From IMG/VR virus record IMGVR_UViG_3300048115_000492, positions 1 through 40,362 of that record: a DNA stretch of 40,362 nucleotides; one strand, 5' to 3'. Position 1 is the stretch's first letter, and every line of letters starts with the position of its first letter. Shown here piece after piece: positions 34,001 through 40,362 of the stretch. Below the pieces are notes generated by a model that worked only from the letters and a program-made list of their open reading frames with translations, had not been told where the DNA came from and did not search any database. The stretch comes from a virus. Position numbers and translations under genes: made by a program.

Positions 34001-35201
34001 ATCAACTGAGAAAGATTCTGATTTAGTTGATTTTGGGTCTGATGTACAGCATGGTTCTACCCCTGCGGTAGGCGATCACTTCAAGTACAATTATCTCGAT
34101 GTCGATAATATAATACCAGGTATGTACTATATGATTCAAGATGTTGGATCAATGACCACAGCACAATGGCAAAATTTAGGTTGGGCCGCTAATACGCCTT
34201 ACGCTGATCCTTATAATAAATTAAGAGGCAGACAAAGCAGTGTATTCACTCATGGTTACGAATTCTGTACAGGGTCTCAACCTAAAAGGGGTGACTTCTT
34301 TAGATGTCCACCAAGTAAGACTGGTTTGAATAGAGCAATTTTAGGTTCATTAACTAACGGCGCTGAATATAGAATACTTAGAAGTGGTTTTACAGGTTCT
34401 GGTAGTTATCAATATGACTTTAGGAATCAGGGTGCATCTAATAATAATGTGGGTACTGTTTTTACAGCAGACACATCTAACGATGCGACAATCAATTCGA
34501 ATACTAATTCGACTTATGGTACATTCAGGGTGGCAGAAAGAACTACTTATTCGGATTTAGGCGATGGTAAGATTTCTCGGGTGTCAACAAGTACCTTTGT
34601 CCAAGGCGTTCAATTTCTTGGATTCAGAGGAAGTTTAGGTGATTTGCAAAATATGAGTCAATTGCAAGATTTAAGAGTTTATAATAACTCTTTTTCTGGA
34701 CAATTCCCTAATCCAATAGCACCAGCTTTGAAAGATTTATACGCTCAGAATAATTATTTTAGTGGTAATGTTCCAGATATGAGTGACTGTCCTATTCTAG
34801 AAGAACTCAAACTAAATAATAATGATATAACGGGGTATGTCTCGCAAAGTTTAAGATTTAATACGAAAGCGACTCTAGTAGATTTGAGTGAAAACAGACT
34901 CCCTGCGTCTGTGGCTGGCGACTTAATAAACGATCTGTGGTTTATGGCTACGCCAAACACACCAAGAAAGGGTATAACTGTTAGACTTAATGGTCAAAAA
35001 GGGTTCGATCCTGGCACTAACGAAGACTACTTAGACAATAATGGATTTGCTACAAGATTATCTGTACAGGCGTTGATAGATATACCTGGCTCTGGTGATG
35101 ATGATAATCTTGATGTAAACGGGCTTCCGCTTCATCCATATCGAAGATACTTGTCCTTAATTGGAGCATTCCAATGGGATATAGAGATAGACGAAACATA
35201 G
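31020..35201 (+). CDS. Leucine-rich-repeat virion protein (putative adhesin)
   Basis: A 1393-residue protein. The start (ALIDIDDKKASLANLGL, then DDLDLLRNL) is of the attachment type seen in marine phage fibres. LRR-like segments occur in several blocks: about residues 376-422 (NLKELELLYNQFKYIPNL, then LEKLKISYNPL), 715-757 (LDFSDNPLLKSLWLENC), 904-943 (NLDQLWIYECNQWGKVPSLS) and 1202-1307 (QLQDLRVYNNSFSGQFPNP, LKDLYAQNNYFSGNVPDMSD, LEELKLNNNDITGYV, LVDLSENRLP). The last block follows the L..L.L..N..G..P form of plant and bacterial LRRs. Inserted modules break the series at residues about 537-610 and 1030-1154. LRRs commonly bind proteins or glycans, so receptor recognition is a fair inference. 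A start overlapping the previous stop implies coupled translation. Confidence 0.7.
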   Translation: MAIIRGLNVSKALIDIDDKKASLANLGLRIDDLDLLRNLVRDADLNIFDFHQIAGLVDNQLRLFSSQQVCANTADSDVENMNEVDSKQRYNLAVDDRLIAGAIKYNYVDFVTPNLAPIVVTQINGTTISGSNLDTVEYNGKTYTLSAGDKIRITDTGSSVTSGDYEINSVSSSQIVLTSSASSGAVTDFTNIVVSFIIEWPVRSADISTSRVSSWSPIGPENAPDSYITYGGELVVDGEYLALTKLGVTSQPVEKQFRAEVPTHTIKLNINGSDVQLPVIKGIPLEFISSGANYAYIRLGRSANTPAITDNEGVIPATFKVSNLSIPSATPLVYDRNVSSTTTQTVFSYGLNTTNKYKAEVYYPPNNIGFLSVYRFGVKDFPNTKMENLKELELLYNQFKYIPNLKSLTPSLEKLKISYNPLHSAVNYLEDLDLGHLDGVYQVTEEFVDNDLRQIVSQKQLDNLPISIKEVEAINAFRGSINLNTEHLPNCVKFQIYATSSSQANRITWPFESPRGADPGTAIEFNPSTTDVYEVTNNVARFKLSNHQLSTGDVVKYDFHAYPLDTDDDPTVGVGVDNMGQALGGLTGGELYDVAKISDNEIELRDRSSGVAPTSSAYTALKGELHSFVKWNTTDNDIFIDTNKAPGFEEMKLSYASYQFLSRHICNSPALEIIDFDSTPIKSIGRTPYVTRGGVEGDANRLKSNSDRKIYFKSKVLTSIKLRYYRANLNLDFSDNPLLKSLWLENCRPDRFWGDSQRTINASMLNNCPALTTIKFKYLYQSLTGSERVRANIDSILRNKPNLTLYDEYYNAGVHINLDDNTLSGNGGSLQTFSSYAHSGGRGFGGFEYNSDYFAIDGSNNRTGLCFEACKGSMTNLKVRFQYHKHVRLVNDDDLSNVIKVPISDMSNLDQLWIYECNQWGKVPSLSNLSKLNRIWLYNGKSQRAPAIQSFGENNIFSIRVLPNNSQYGNGTTLSAINQYGYFLPKEYEDMGWSSTEKDSDLVDFGSDVQHGSTPAVGDHFKYNYLDVDNIIPGMYYMIQDVGSMTTAQWQNLGWAANTPYADPYNKLRGRQSSVFTHGYEFCTGSQPKRGDFFRCPPSKTGLNRAILGSLTNGAEYRILRSGFTGSGSYQYDFRNQGASNNNVGTVFTADTSNDATINSNTNSTYGTFRVAERTTYSDLGDGKISRVSTSTFVQGVQFLGFRGSLGDLQNMSQLQDLRVYNNSFSGQFPNPIAPALKDLYAQNNYFSGNVPDMSDCPILEELKLNNNDITGYVSQSLRFNTKATLVDLSENRLPASVAGDLINDLWFMATPNTPRKGITVRLNGQKGFDPGTNEDYLDNNGFATRLSVQALIDIPGSGDDDNLDVNGLPLHPYRRYLSLIGAFQWDIEIDET
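32145..32285 (+). repeat. LRR block 1 (coding)
   Basis: The segments MENLKELELLYNQFKYIPNL and PSLEKLKISYNPLHS follow the LRR pattern L..L.L..N.....P..L, about 23 residues apart. Confidence 0.65.
32628..32849 (+). repeat. HG-type module in the LRR protein (coding)
   Basis: FKLSNHQLSTGDVVKYDFHA, then LTGGELYDVAKISDNEIELR. It is set between LRR-like blocks and carries an extra loop. Confidence 0.5.
34107..34310 (+). repeat. Recurrent module, LRR-protein copy 1 (coding)
   Basis: IIPGMYYMIQDVGSMTTAQW, then QNLGWAANTP, a long loop, then RGDFFRCP. It lies between LRR blocks. Confidence 0.65.
34347..34481 (+). repeat. Recurrent module, LRR-protein copy 2 (coding)
   Basis: LTNGAEYRILRSGFTGSGSY, then FRNQGASNNNVGTVFTADTS, immediately after copy 1. 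Confidence 0.65.
34623..34940 (+). repeat. LRR block 4, the clearest (coding)
   Basis: Four consecutive units are readable: LQDLRVYNNSFSGQFPNP, LKDLYAQNNYFSGNVPDM, LEELKLNNNDITGYV and LVDLSENRLPASV. They show the L..L.L..N.F.G..P form. Confidence 0.8.
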
Positions 35202-35210
35202 GTATTATAA

Positions 35211-37361
35211 ATGGCTCAAGGATTTGTAAAAAATTTAAATTTAGTAGAAAGTTCTAGTCGACCTAGTGACGCTGGCATACTAAACAATTTGGGTGGATTA
35301 GGTATTGCTGATGATATTGGATTGTTTGATGGTAATACTAAATTCAAATCTAGATTGGTAAATGACCCTAACTTTATAGGTAGAGTTAAAAACTATGGAT
35401 TTTTTGAAGAAGGTGTTCAGTACAAAATTCTTGTCTTAGGTGAAGATAGAGGGTGGCCTGCTGTTGGTTGGCAAGCAAATGACGGGCAAACAGGGGAAGC
35501 CCCAGAAGTAGACGACTTATTCACTGCCAACTTTTCTGGTGAAAATTTACCGGGTGTTGGTGGTATTGCTGTTGAAGTTCTAAACAGACGAGATATGAAT
35601 GCAGAAAATGATCCAATTGATGGTTGGACAATCGTCACAGATATTTTAGATGGTAAAAACGCATTTACTGATGGAACCCTACTACAAAAAGATAATGAGC
35701 CTGGCTTTAACTATGAAGTGTTTAATAGTGATGGTAATAGTAGATTTCAAATACGATCTGTAGCAACACAGCAAACTTTAGACTTGAGCGATATCGCTAC
35801 ATTCAAGCTAACAAGAACTGATGCAATAACCACAGAAAATGTACGAAAACTTATCGTAGCATCACCACCAATTCGAGGTGAAGTACAGTCTGAAGATGAC
35901 GAAGTAGAGCCATATCCAAGCCCGTTTGACCCTGATGGTCGAATTGAGTCAATAGAAGGTGTAATTTCTAACATAAACTTCAAAAAAAGTAATGTTGTTC
36001 TGTCATATAGAAATAACTTTTTTGATCTTGAAAGTGGTGTTGTATTTGGTGGTGCGATATCCGTAGAAAATCTTTCAAGTATAAGAATTGGTATCGATAC
36101 TGATTTTAATCAACTTGTTGTGGGCGAGTTATATCAAGTAGTTGCTCTAGGCACTGGTGCTTTTTGGGATCAGGTTGGCGCAAATGTTATTGATGAGAAT
36201 GTATCACCAGTGTCTTCTGGATCATTTGACACTACATCAAATGATGGTGGTGGTGTAATATATGTCATAGAAAATTTAGGCGTTGATGCAAGAGGAACTA
36301 ATGGTGCGTTCACATTTGGTGTGGGCGATATGGATGGAGGCTCAAATGAAATTGATCTTGGTAGTGGTCATGGTCTTGTAGTTGGCGATAAACTAAGATT
36401 GACAAAAACAGCAGACGATGACAATATATCTGGTTTACCAGTTAATGCTGATTATTTTGTGGTCGCTGTAGTCGATGACGAAATACAGCTTTCAACATCA
36501 TCGGGTGGTAGTATTCAAGAGTTTGAAACTCCATCCACTGGCACAAACTATACATTGACGATTGACCCACAAAAAGCATGGAATGTCATAGGCAACACTT
36601 CATCTTTAAATAGTGGAGCGGGTATTACTTATGAAGTGGGTGATTTCTTTACAGCTAACACTAACGGTTCTACTATTTCTAATGCTGTAGTATACCCTGT
36701 AATATTTAAAGCAACTGCTGTAGTTAATACTTCAGGTACTAATGGTAAAGCAAAGGCTCTAGAGCCACCTGGTCTATACATTCATAATGTAATGACTGAC
36801 GAAGCAAAAAGAGCATTTACTGGTAAAGATAACCCTTGGCAGGATAGTAATGTTACAATTGCAAATACAGTTGGTGGTGCTTCTTATAGTTTATCTGCAT
36901 TGACGACTAGTTCTGCTGTTGCTCAGGCAGGGGACTTCAATCTTAAAAGATCAGATGAGACTGATTGGGGAAGTTTTATTCCAGGTGAGAACTACACTAT
37001 CACTGATATTGGTAATGGTAGTAGAGACTGGAATGCTCTTGCAAACACCACAGGGCTAAATTATGAAGTAGGTGATACGTTTGAAGCCTCAGTTGATGGT
37101 AGTTCTCTTAACGCAGGGAGTGGTGGTAAAGCTATTGGTGAGCCTAAGTTAATATTTACAAATGAAAACCAGAATAGTGATAACGGCACATATGGCAATG
37201 ATGGTCTTGGAGATTTTAGCGGAAACATACAAGCGTCTGGTGCTAACATCACACACAAAATACCAATATATGTAAACGATGAGTTATATTATCTTTGCGC
37301 TTCATCAACGCCAACAGATGTTACAAATGGAGACTACAAGATTCTAGTTAAGCCAGATTAA
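35211..37361 (+). CDS. Virion protein built largely of the recurrent module
   Basis: A 716-residue protein with no recognised enzyme motif. It contains the recurrent module at least three times (EEGVQYKILVLGEDRGW..., VVGELYQVVALGTGAFW..., IPGENYTITDIGNGSRDW...) and a half copy (KAWNVIGNTSSLN ... VGDFFTANTNGS). It also has one HG-type module (GSGHGLVVGDKLRL ... ADYFVVAVVDDEIQLS). The N-terminus (KNLNLVESSSRPSDAGILNN) resembles those of the LRR protein and the minus-strand protein, so it may dock at a similar site. The start is nine bases after the LRR gene stop, so it probably ends the plus-strand operon. Its stop codon lies two bases from the stop of the convergent gene. Confidence 0.6.
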   Translation: MAQGFVKNLNLVESSSRPSDAGILNNLGGLGIADDIGLFDGNTKFKSRLVNDPNFIGRVKNYGFFEEGVQYKILVLGEDRGWPAVGWQANDGQTGEAPEVDDLFTANFSGENLPGVGGIAVEVLNRRDMNAENDPIDGWTIVTDILDGKNAFTDGTLLQKDNEPGFNYEVFNSDGNSRFQIRSVATQQTLDLSDIATFKLTRTDAITTENVRKLIVASPPIRGEVQSEDDEVEPYPSPFDPDGRIESIEGVISNINFKKSNVVLSYRNNFFDLESGVVFGGAISVENLSSIRIGIDTDFNQLVVGELYQVVALGTGAFWDQVGANVIDENVSPVSSGSFDTTSNDGGGVIYVIENLGVDARGTNGAFTFGVGDMDGGSNEIDLGSGHGLVVGDKLRLTKTADDDNISGLPVNADYFVVAVVDDEIQLSTSSGGSIQEFETPSTGTNYTLTIDPQKAWNVIGNTSSLNSGAGITYEVGDFFTANTNGSTISNAVVYPVIFKATAVVNTSGTNGKAKALEPPGLYIHNVMTDEAKRAFTGKDNPWQDSNVTIANTVGGASYSLSALTTSSAVAQAGDFNLKRSDETDWGSFIPGENYTITDIGNGSRDWNALANTTGLNYEVGDTFEASVDGSSLNAGSGGKAIGEPKLIFTNENQNSDNGTYGNDGLGDFSGNIQASGANITHKIPIYVNDELYYLCASSTPTDVTNGDYKILVKPD
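35397..35540 (+). repeat. Recurrent module, 716-residue protein copy 1 (coding)
   Basis: FFEEGVQYKILVLGEDRGWP, then AVGWQANDG ... VDDLFTANFSG. Confidence 0.65.
36111..36239 (+). repeat. Recurrent module, 716-residue protein copy 2 (coding)
   Basis: LVVGELYQVVALGTGAFWDQ, then VGANVIDENVSPVSSGSFDT. The first half is clear and the C-terminal half has drifted. Confidence 0.6.
36339..36512 (+). repeat. HG-type module in the 716-residue protein (coding)
   Basis: GSGHGLVVGDKLRLTKTADD, then NADYFVVAVVDDEIQLSTSS. Confidence 0.55.
36573..36671 (+). repeat. Recurrent module, half copy in the 716-residue protein (coding)
   Basis: KAWNVIGNTSSLNSGAG, then ITYEVGDFFTANTNGS. Only the W..G ... VGD.FTA half is present. 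Confidence 0.55.
36975..37106 (+). repeat. Recurrent module, 716-residue protein copy 3 (coding)
   Basis: FIPGENYTITDIGNGSRDWN, then ALANTTGLNYEVGDTFEAS. Confidence 0.7.
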
Positions 37362-37363
37362 CT
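37346..37363. terminator. Weak hairpin at the convergent stop codons
   Basis: AGTTAA and TTAACT form a six-base-pair stem around a GCCAGA loop. The stem includes the TAA of the plus-strand gene and reaches the stop of the minus-strand gene. It is AT-rich with only a short T run after it, so it is a poor terminator by itself. It is the only candidate at this junction. Confidence 0.2.
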
Positions 37364-40108
37364 TTAGCCACCAGGTGCGGTGTATGTTATAGGCATATAC
37401 TTATCTGTAGTTATAATAGTACCGCCGGCAATTTCAGATATACTATTTTCCGGCAATGTAAATGACAACTTAGAAAATCTCAACTCTTTAGCGATAACAT
37501 TCGGTCTATTAGGTGGAGTTTTCAATCCCTTAGTAGTACTCTCCCAAGGCGGTGCTGTGTTCAATGGTATGATACAATATTCTTTGTTTTCTCCATTCCA
37601 ACCATTTTGGGTGGGCACACCCTGATTATTGATTTCGCCCGCACTTCTTGATACAAACACAACTGTCGACCCCTTAACGAGGGCACCACTTATCGGCGCT
37701 GATAGCGTTACTGTTTTTGTGGAAGTATCAACCGCCGTTACTGTCGTGCCATGCGGGATTACACCATCAAAATAAATAAAATCTGCTAGTGATGCACTAG
37801 CGTTAGGTGTGATATTGTCAACATCAGATACTACAATTGATTGTGCCCCACTCTGATAAGTATTCATTACTTCTTTACCAATTACACCATTACACTCTTG
37901 TATAGTTGATCTATCACTAATACCTCTTGATCTATGTACAACAACAACGCCGTCAGTGGCGTTTATATCTGTTACACTTGATTCTGGATTGTTTTCAATC
38001 GTAATAATAGACTCTAGTGATGCGGGGATACCATAATGGTCTGTGCTTTTAACTCTGAACCCGTATTCATTGATGTCACTATTTGCGCCAGATGCACCTG
38101 TGAAGTTTACTTTGTATATTAAATCATTTTCTGTCACTGTGTTCGCAAAAGAACCAAATGCTTTTGGCGCCCTGTTAATCGTTTGAATTTGATGCTCGAC
38201 ACCTGCACCCGAGTCATTATCGGCATATTTGAAAACACCAACAAGACCTTCATTTTTAATAATTAGCACCTCAAACGCAGTATCTGGAGCAATATTAGTT
38301 AAATCGAAAAATTCGATTGGAAGAGATATGTAATGATAGTCACTATCTCGACTAGTAATTTCAACTTTAAACGCCCAGTAATTGTTCGCACCAGGAGGTT
38401 TTAATACTACGACATCGCCTTTATTCACTCCCCCGATTTTAGATGTAGCTACAGCCTCTTGATGTCTACCAGAACTATTGAGAGATAAAGTGTGTGAGAC
38501 AATCTCATTATTAGCACTGTCAAATAAAGTGCTTTGAGTTACAGATGATGATTTAAGTGATGGAGTGAACTCGTTTCTCAATGTGTTAATGACTTTTAAC
38601 TCAAAATCTGCTTTTTCGTTTGTCGGCCCTGCTCTATTGTCTCTAAAGAATGGATAACTATATCTTTTGCTAGAAAAATCTTGAGTCTGTTGGATTGGAT
38701 AAAATCTTGTATAACCAAACTCTGTATTGTTTGTTTCTTCTGCCTTTTTCACTCCACTAGCAGTGCCACCCTTTGCAACGCTAGGCCAGTAATGCGTATA
38801 TCTTACTCTTCTTCTGGCACCTCTATTTGGTGCAGTAATACCTAGTGATGGAAACTCAATTTCATCGTCTTTTGGCGAGAAAGAAAATATTATCTCATCA
38901 GTACCTGTAGCATCAGTGATATTGAAATCGTCAACAAGCGTTATTTTAAAATTGGTTCTGCTCATCGACTCTACTACAGATGTATAGTTTGACCCAGTGG
39001 CTGGGTCTGTAGTGTTATCGAAGGTGACAGTCATACCTAGCCCGACTCTACTCCAGTCGTGTCCATTACTCTGACAAGTTAAAACTGTTTTTCCATCTAC
39101 AGTTTCGTATGATATAGTTTCGTATGCTCTAAACTCAGGTTGTAATGTCCCTCTTACAAAACGCCAATTGCTTTCTACCGATTCGTTTTCAATTAAGTCT
39201 TCTTCTACAAGAAAACAACCAGTAATTAATATTTTGGCGTTAAAGCCACCATCTTGATATCCAGTGTGCTGAACAGCACCATTTCTATCAGAGAAAGATA
39301 TATCGAGTTTAGATGGATAGAAAAAGTCACCAGTACCGGGCCAGTAGTCTTCTGGGGTTATTATTGCTGGCACCTCTGCATTAAATATTTTTGTATGTAA
39401 CTCAGTTGGTTTCAACTGATTTGCGGCAACTTCATCAATTGCAAACGCATATGATGCCCTAGGTAAAGAAACATTTCTTACAGATGAACTGCTATATGTT
39501 GATGTTCCATCTATACTTGCAGTAAATATGTCGCCAACAGAATATGATCCACCAGATGCACCAGAGAGAGTATCCCATTGAGCGTCACTGTTATTATTAG
39601 TAACAATTTTATATCTTTGACCAGAAATAACATCATCACCATCAATAATAGATCCAATTTGTTGAGAAGAACTGTTTATTCTTTCTGTCGGAATTATCTC
39701 TGTAACAGGGCCGCTTCCACCATTAACAAATGGTGGATCACCAAATACAGTCTTAAATTTATTAAGATAGTCCTGCATTGTGACCTGAGGCTGAATAGGT
39801 TTGCTTGTGATAATTGATGGATCATTAGGATCAGCTATATCTATAAATGGTCGTGTATCTTTAAGATCAGTTAAAGCATAAGGTGGTACACCTGGCTGGG
39901 TGTAGTCGTATGTTTCATCTAGGTCGCTCTGAGAAAATATTCTTAGTGGTTCTATATCAGAAAGAGTAAATCCAGTAGGGTTGCCATCTATATCATTAAC
40001 GCTTGTCAGATCATTAATGACATTGGCGAGTGCCGTGCCTGAATCAGTTAGATCAGCTAACGCCCTATCTGCTCTCAATCCAAATTTTCTATACTTTCTA
40101 GATGACAT
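37364..40108 (-). CDS. Virion structural protein on the opposite strand (putative fibre/baseplate)
   Basis: A 914-residue protein. Its N-terminus (LRADRALADLTDSGTALANV, then FTLSDIEPLRIFSQ) is of the attachment type seen in marine phage fibre proteins and resembles the N-terminus of the LRR protein. Residues about 160-203 hold the recurrent module (ISGQRYKIVTNNNSDAQWDT ... VGDIFTASIDG). A weak HG-type unit follows (SNGHDWSRVGLG ... TNFKITLVDD). The rest is beta-rich (FFYPSKLDISFSDRNG; VRYTHYWPS) with no catalytic motif. The ATG at 40108 is preceded on its strand by AAAGAGAG about seven bases upstream. It runs convergent to the whole plus-strand cluster and shares a strand with the small gene upstream of it. 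Confidence 0.65.
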   Translation of the reverse strand: MSSRKYRKFGLRADRALADLTDSGTALANVINDLTSVNDIDGNPTGFTLSDIEPLRIFSQSDLDETYDYTQPGVPPYALTDLKDTRPFIDIADPNDPSIITSKPIQPQVTMQDYLNKFKTVFGDPPFVNGGSGPVTEIIPTERINSSSQQIGSIIDGDDVISGQRYKIVTNNNSDAQWDTLSGASGGSYSVGDIFTASIDGTSTYSSSSVRNVSLPRASYAFAIDEVAANQLKPTELHTKIFNAEVPAIITPEDYWPGTGDFFYPSKLDISFSDRNGAVQHTGYQDGGFNAKILITGCFLVEEDLIENESVESNWRFVRGTLQPEFRAYETISYETVDGKTVLTCQSNGHDWSRVGLGMTVTFDNTTDPATGSNYTSVVESMSRTNFKITLVDDFNITDATGTDEIIFSFSPKDDEIEFPSLGITAPNRGARRRVRYTHYWPSVAKGGTASGVKKAEETNNTEFGYTRFYPIQQTQDFSSKRYSYPFFRDNRAGPTNEKADFELKVINTLRNEFTPSLKSSSVTQSTLFDSANNEIVSHTLSLNSSGRHQEAVATSKIGGVNKGDVVVLKPPGANNYWAFKVEITSRDSDYHYISLPIEFFDLTNIAPDTAFEVLIIKNEGLVGVFKYADNDSGAGVEHQIQTINRAPKAFGSFANTVTENDLIYKVNFTGASGANSDINEYGFRVKSTDHYGIPASLESIITIENNPESSVTDINATDGVVVVHRSRGISDRSTIQECNGVIGKEVMNTYQSGAQSIVVSDVDNITPNASASLADFIYFDGVIPHGTTVTAVDTSTKTVTLSAPISGALVKGSTVVFVSRSAGEINNQGVPTQNGWNGENKEYCIIPLNTAPPWESTTKGLKTPPNRPNVIAKELRFSKLSFTLPENSISEIAGGTIITTDKYMPITYTAPGG
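39500..39631 (-). repeat. Recurrent module in the minus-strand protein (coding)
   Basis: VISGQRYKIVTNNNSDAQWD, then TLSGASGGSYSVGDIFTAS. Its second half is close to those of the 716-residue protein, the neighbour on the other strand. Confidence 0.65.
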
Positions 40109-40137
40109 TTTTTACTCTCTTTATGTACGATGAATGA

Positions 40138-40362
40138 CTACCAGTTAGCAGGCCATACAATCGTATTGTCTTTCCAATCTTCTTCAACAGATTCCATACC
40201 AGTATTTGTATTTGCATCTATAATTTCATCAACTTGATATTGTCCAAGATGCTGTTTAACCCATTCAATAACTGCACTTTCTTGAAGTTGATCATATTCA
40301 ATAAACGATTCAGGTGCTATGTTTTCGTGACAAAGCCTTAACCTTCCATAGCTTCTTCGATA
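40138..40362 (-). CDS. Small DUF7936-like virion-associated protein, 3' part
   Basis: Reading the minus strand from the window end gives 74 open codons ending in ...DNTIVWPANW and a TAG at 40138-40140. The 5' end is outside the window. The segment ESAVIEWVKQHLGQYQVDEI followed by a proline/tryptophan end resembles the small DUF7936-type proteins (AVI.WV...LG pattern) often beside fibre genes in T4-like marine phages. That assignment is from memory and moderate at best. The stop is 29 bases before the ATG of the 914-residue gene on the same strand, so the two are probably co-transcribed. Confidence 0.5.
   Translation of the reverse strand, partial: YRRSYGRLRLCHENIAPESFIEYDQLQESAVIEWVKQHLGQYQVDEIIDANTNTGMESVEEDWKDNTIVWPANW

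Noticed and set aside
35205-35212. TATAAATG just before the 35211 gene as a late promoter
   Set aside because: It differs from the consensus and overlaps the start codon, leaving no leader for ribosome binding.
37420-37460. Direct repeat ccggcaat near the end of the minus-strand gene as an attachment or recombination site
   Set aside because: It is only eight bases long and within coding sequence, with no partner elsewhere that I could see.
1-40362. tRNA genes, CRISPR arrays, insertion sequences, inteins or homing endonucleases
   Set aside because: Gene gaps are too short for tRNAs or arrays, no regularly spaced identical repeats were seen, and no transposase, intein-splicing or HNH/GIY-YIG motif was found in the translated genes.

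Overview
The window is an AT-rich stretch of late, virion-structural genes from a T4-like contractile-tailed phage (myovirus) of the marine cyanophage/pelagiphage kind. The evidence is the baseplate-wedge order gp6, gp7-like, gp8 on one strand with almost no spacing, a DUF4815-type giant protein after gp8, a YHYH-domain protein beside gp7, a gp10/gp12-type collar fibre, and two T4-type late promoter motifs (TATAAATA). There are no replication, host-metabolism, integration, tRNA or CRISPR genes, and every gap between genes is under 45 bases. Assignments rest on recalled family motifs; no database search was possible.

Layout. Plus strand: the end of gp6 (1-1034); a very large gp7-like wedge protein (1038-7583); a degenerate YHYH-domain protein (7584-8540); gp8 (8559-10532); a 1996-residue DUF4815-type protein with an Arg/Tyr-rich insertion (10550-16540); a 62-residue coiled-coil protein (16537-16725); a gp10/gp12-like short fibre (16722-18389); a beta-helix spike-like protein (18430-22095); two paralogous large fibre/baseplate proteins (22105-26913 and 26917-31020); a leucine-rich-repeat virion protein (31020-35201); and a module-rich protein (35211-37361). 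Minus strand: a 914-residue virion protein (37364-40108), and upstream of it the 3' part of a small gene with a DUF7936-like look (40138-40362), running off the window edge.

How it works together. gp6, gp7 and gp8 should build the baseplate wedge. The DUF4815 protein, collar fibre, beta-helix, LRR and paralogous proteins are probably peripheral baseplate, fibre and adhesin parts that meet the host surface. The most striking feature is modularity. One small domain, with the pattern G..Y.I...G...W...G......GD.F.A, is found about a dozen times across eight different proteins, including the wedge proteins gp7 and gp8. It is inserted beside or inside other folds: an LRR solenoid, and the neighbourhood of a split cupredoxin-like domain. 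Two other modules are also shared between proteins. Two families with metal- or histidine-based signatures, the cupredoxin-like domain and the YHYH domain, are present in forms that have lost their signature residues.
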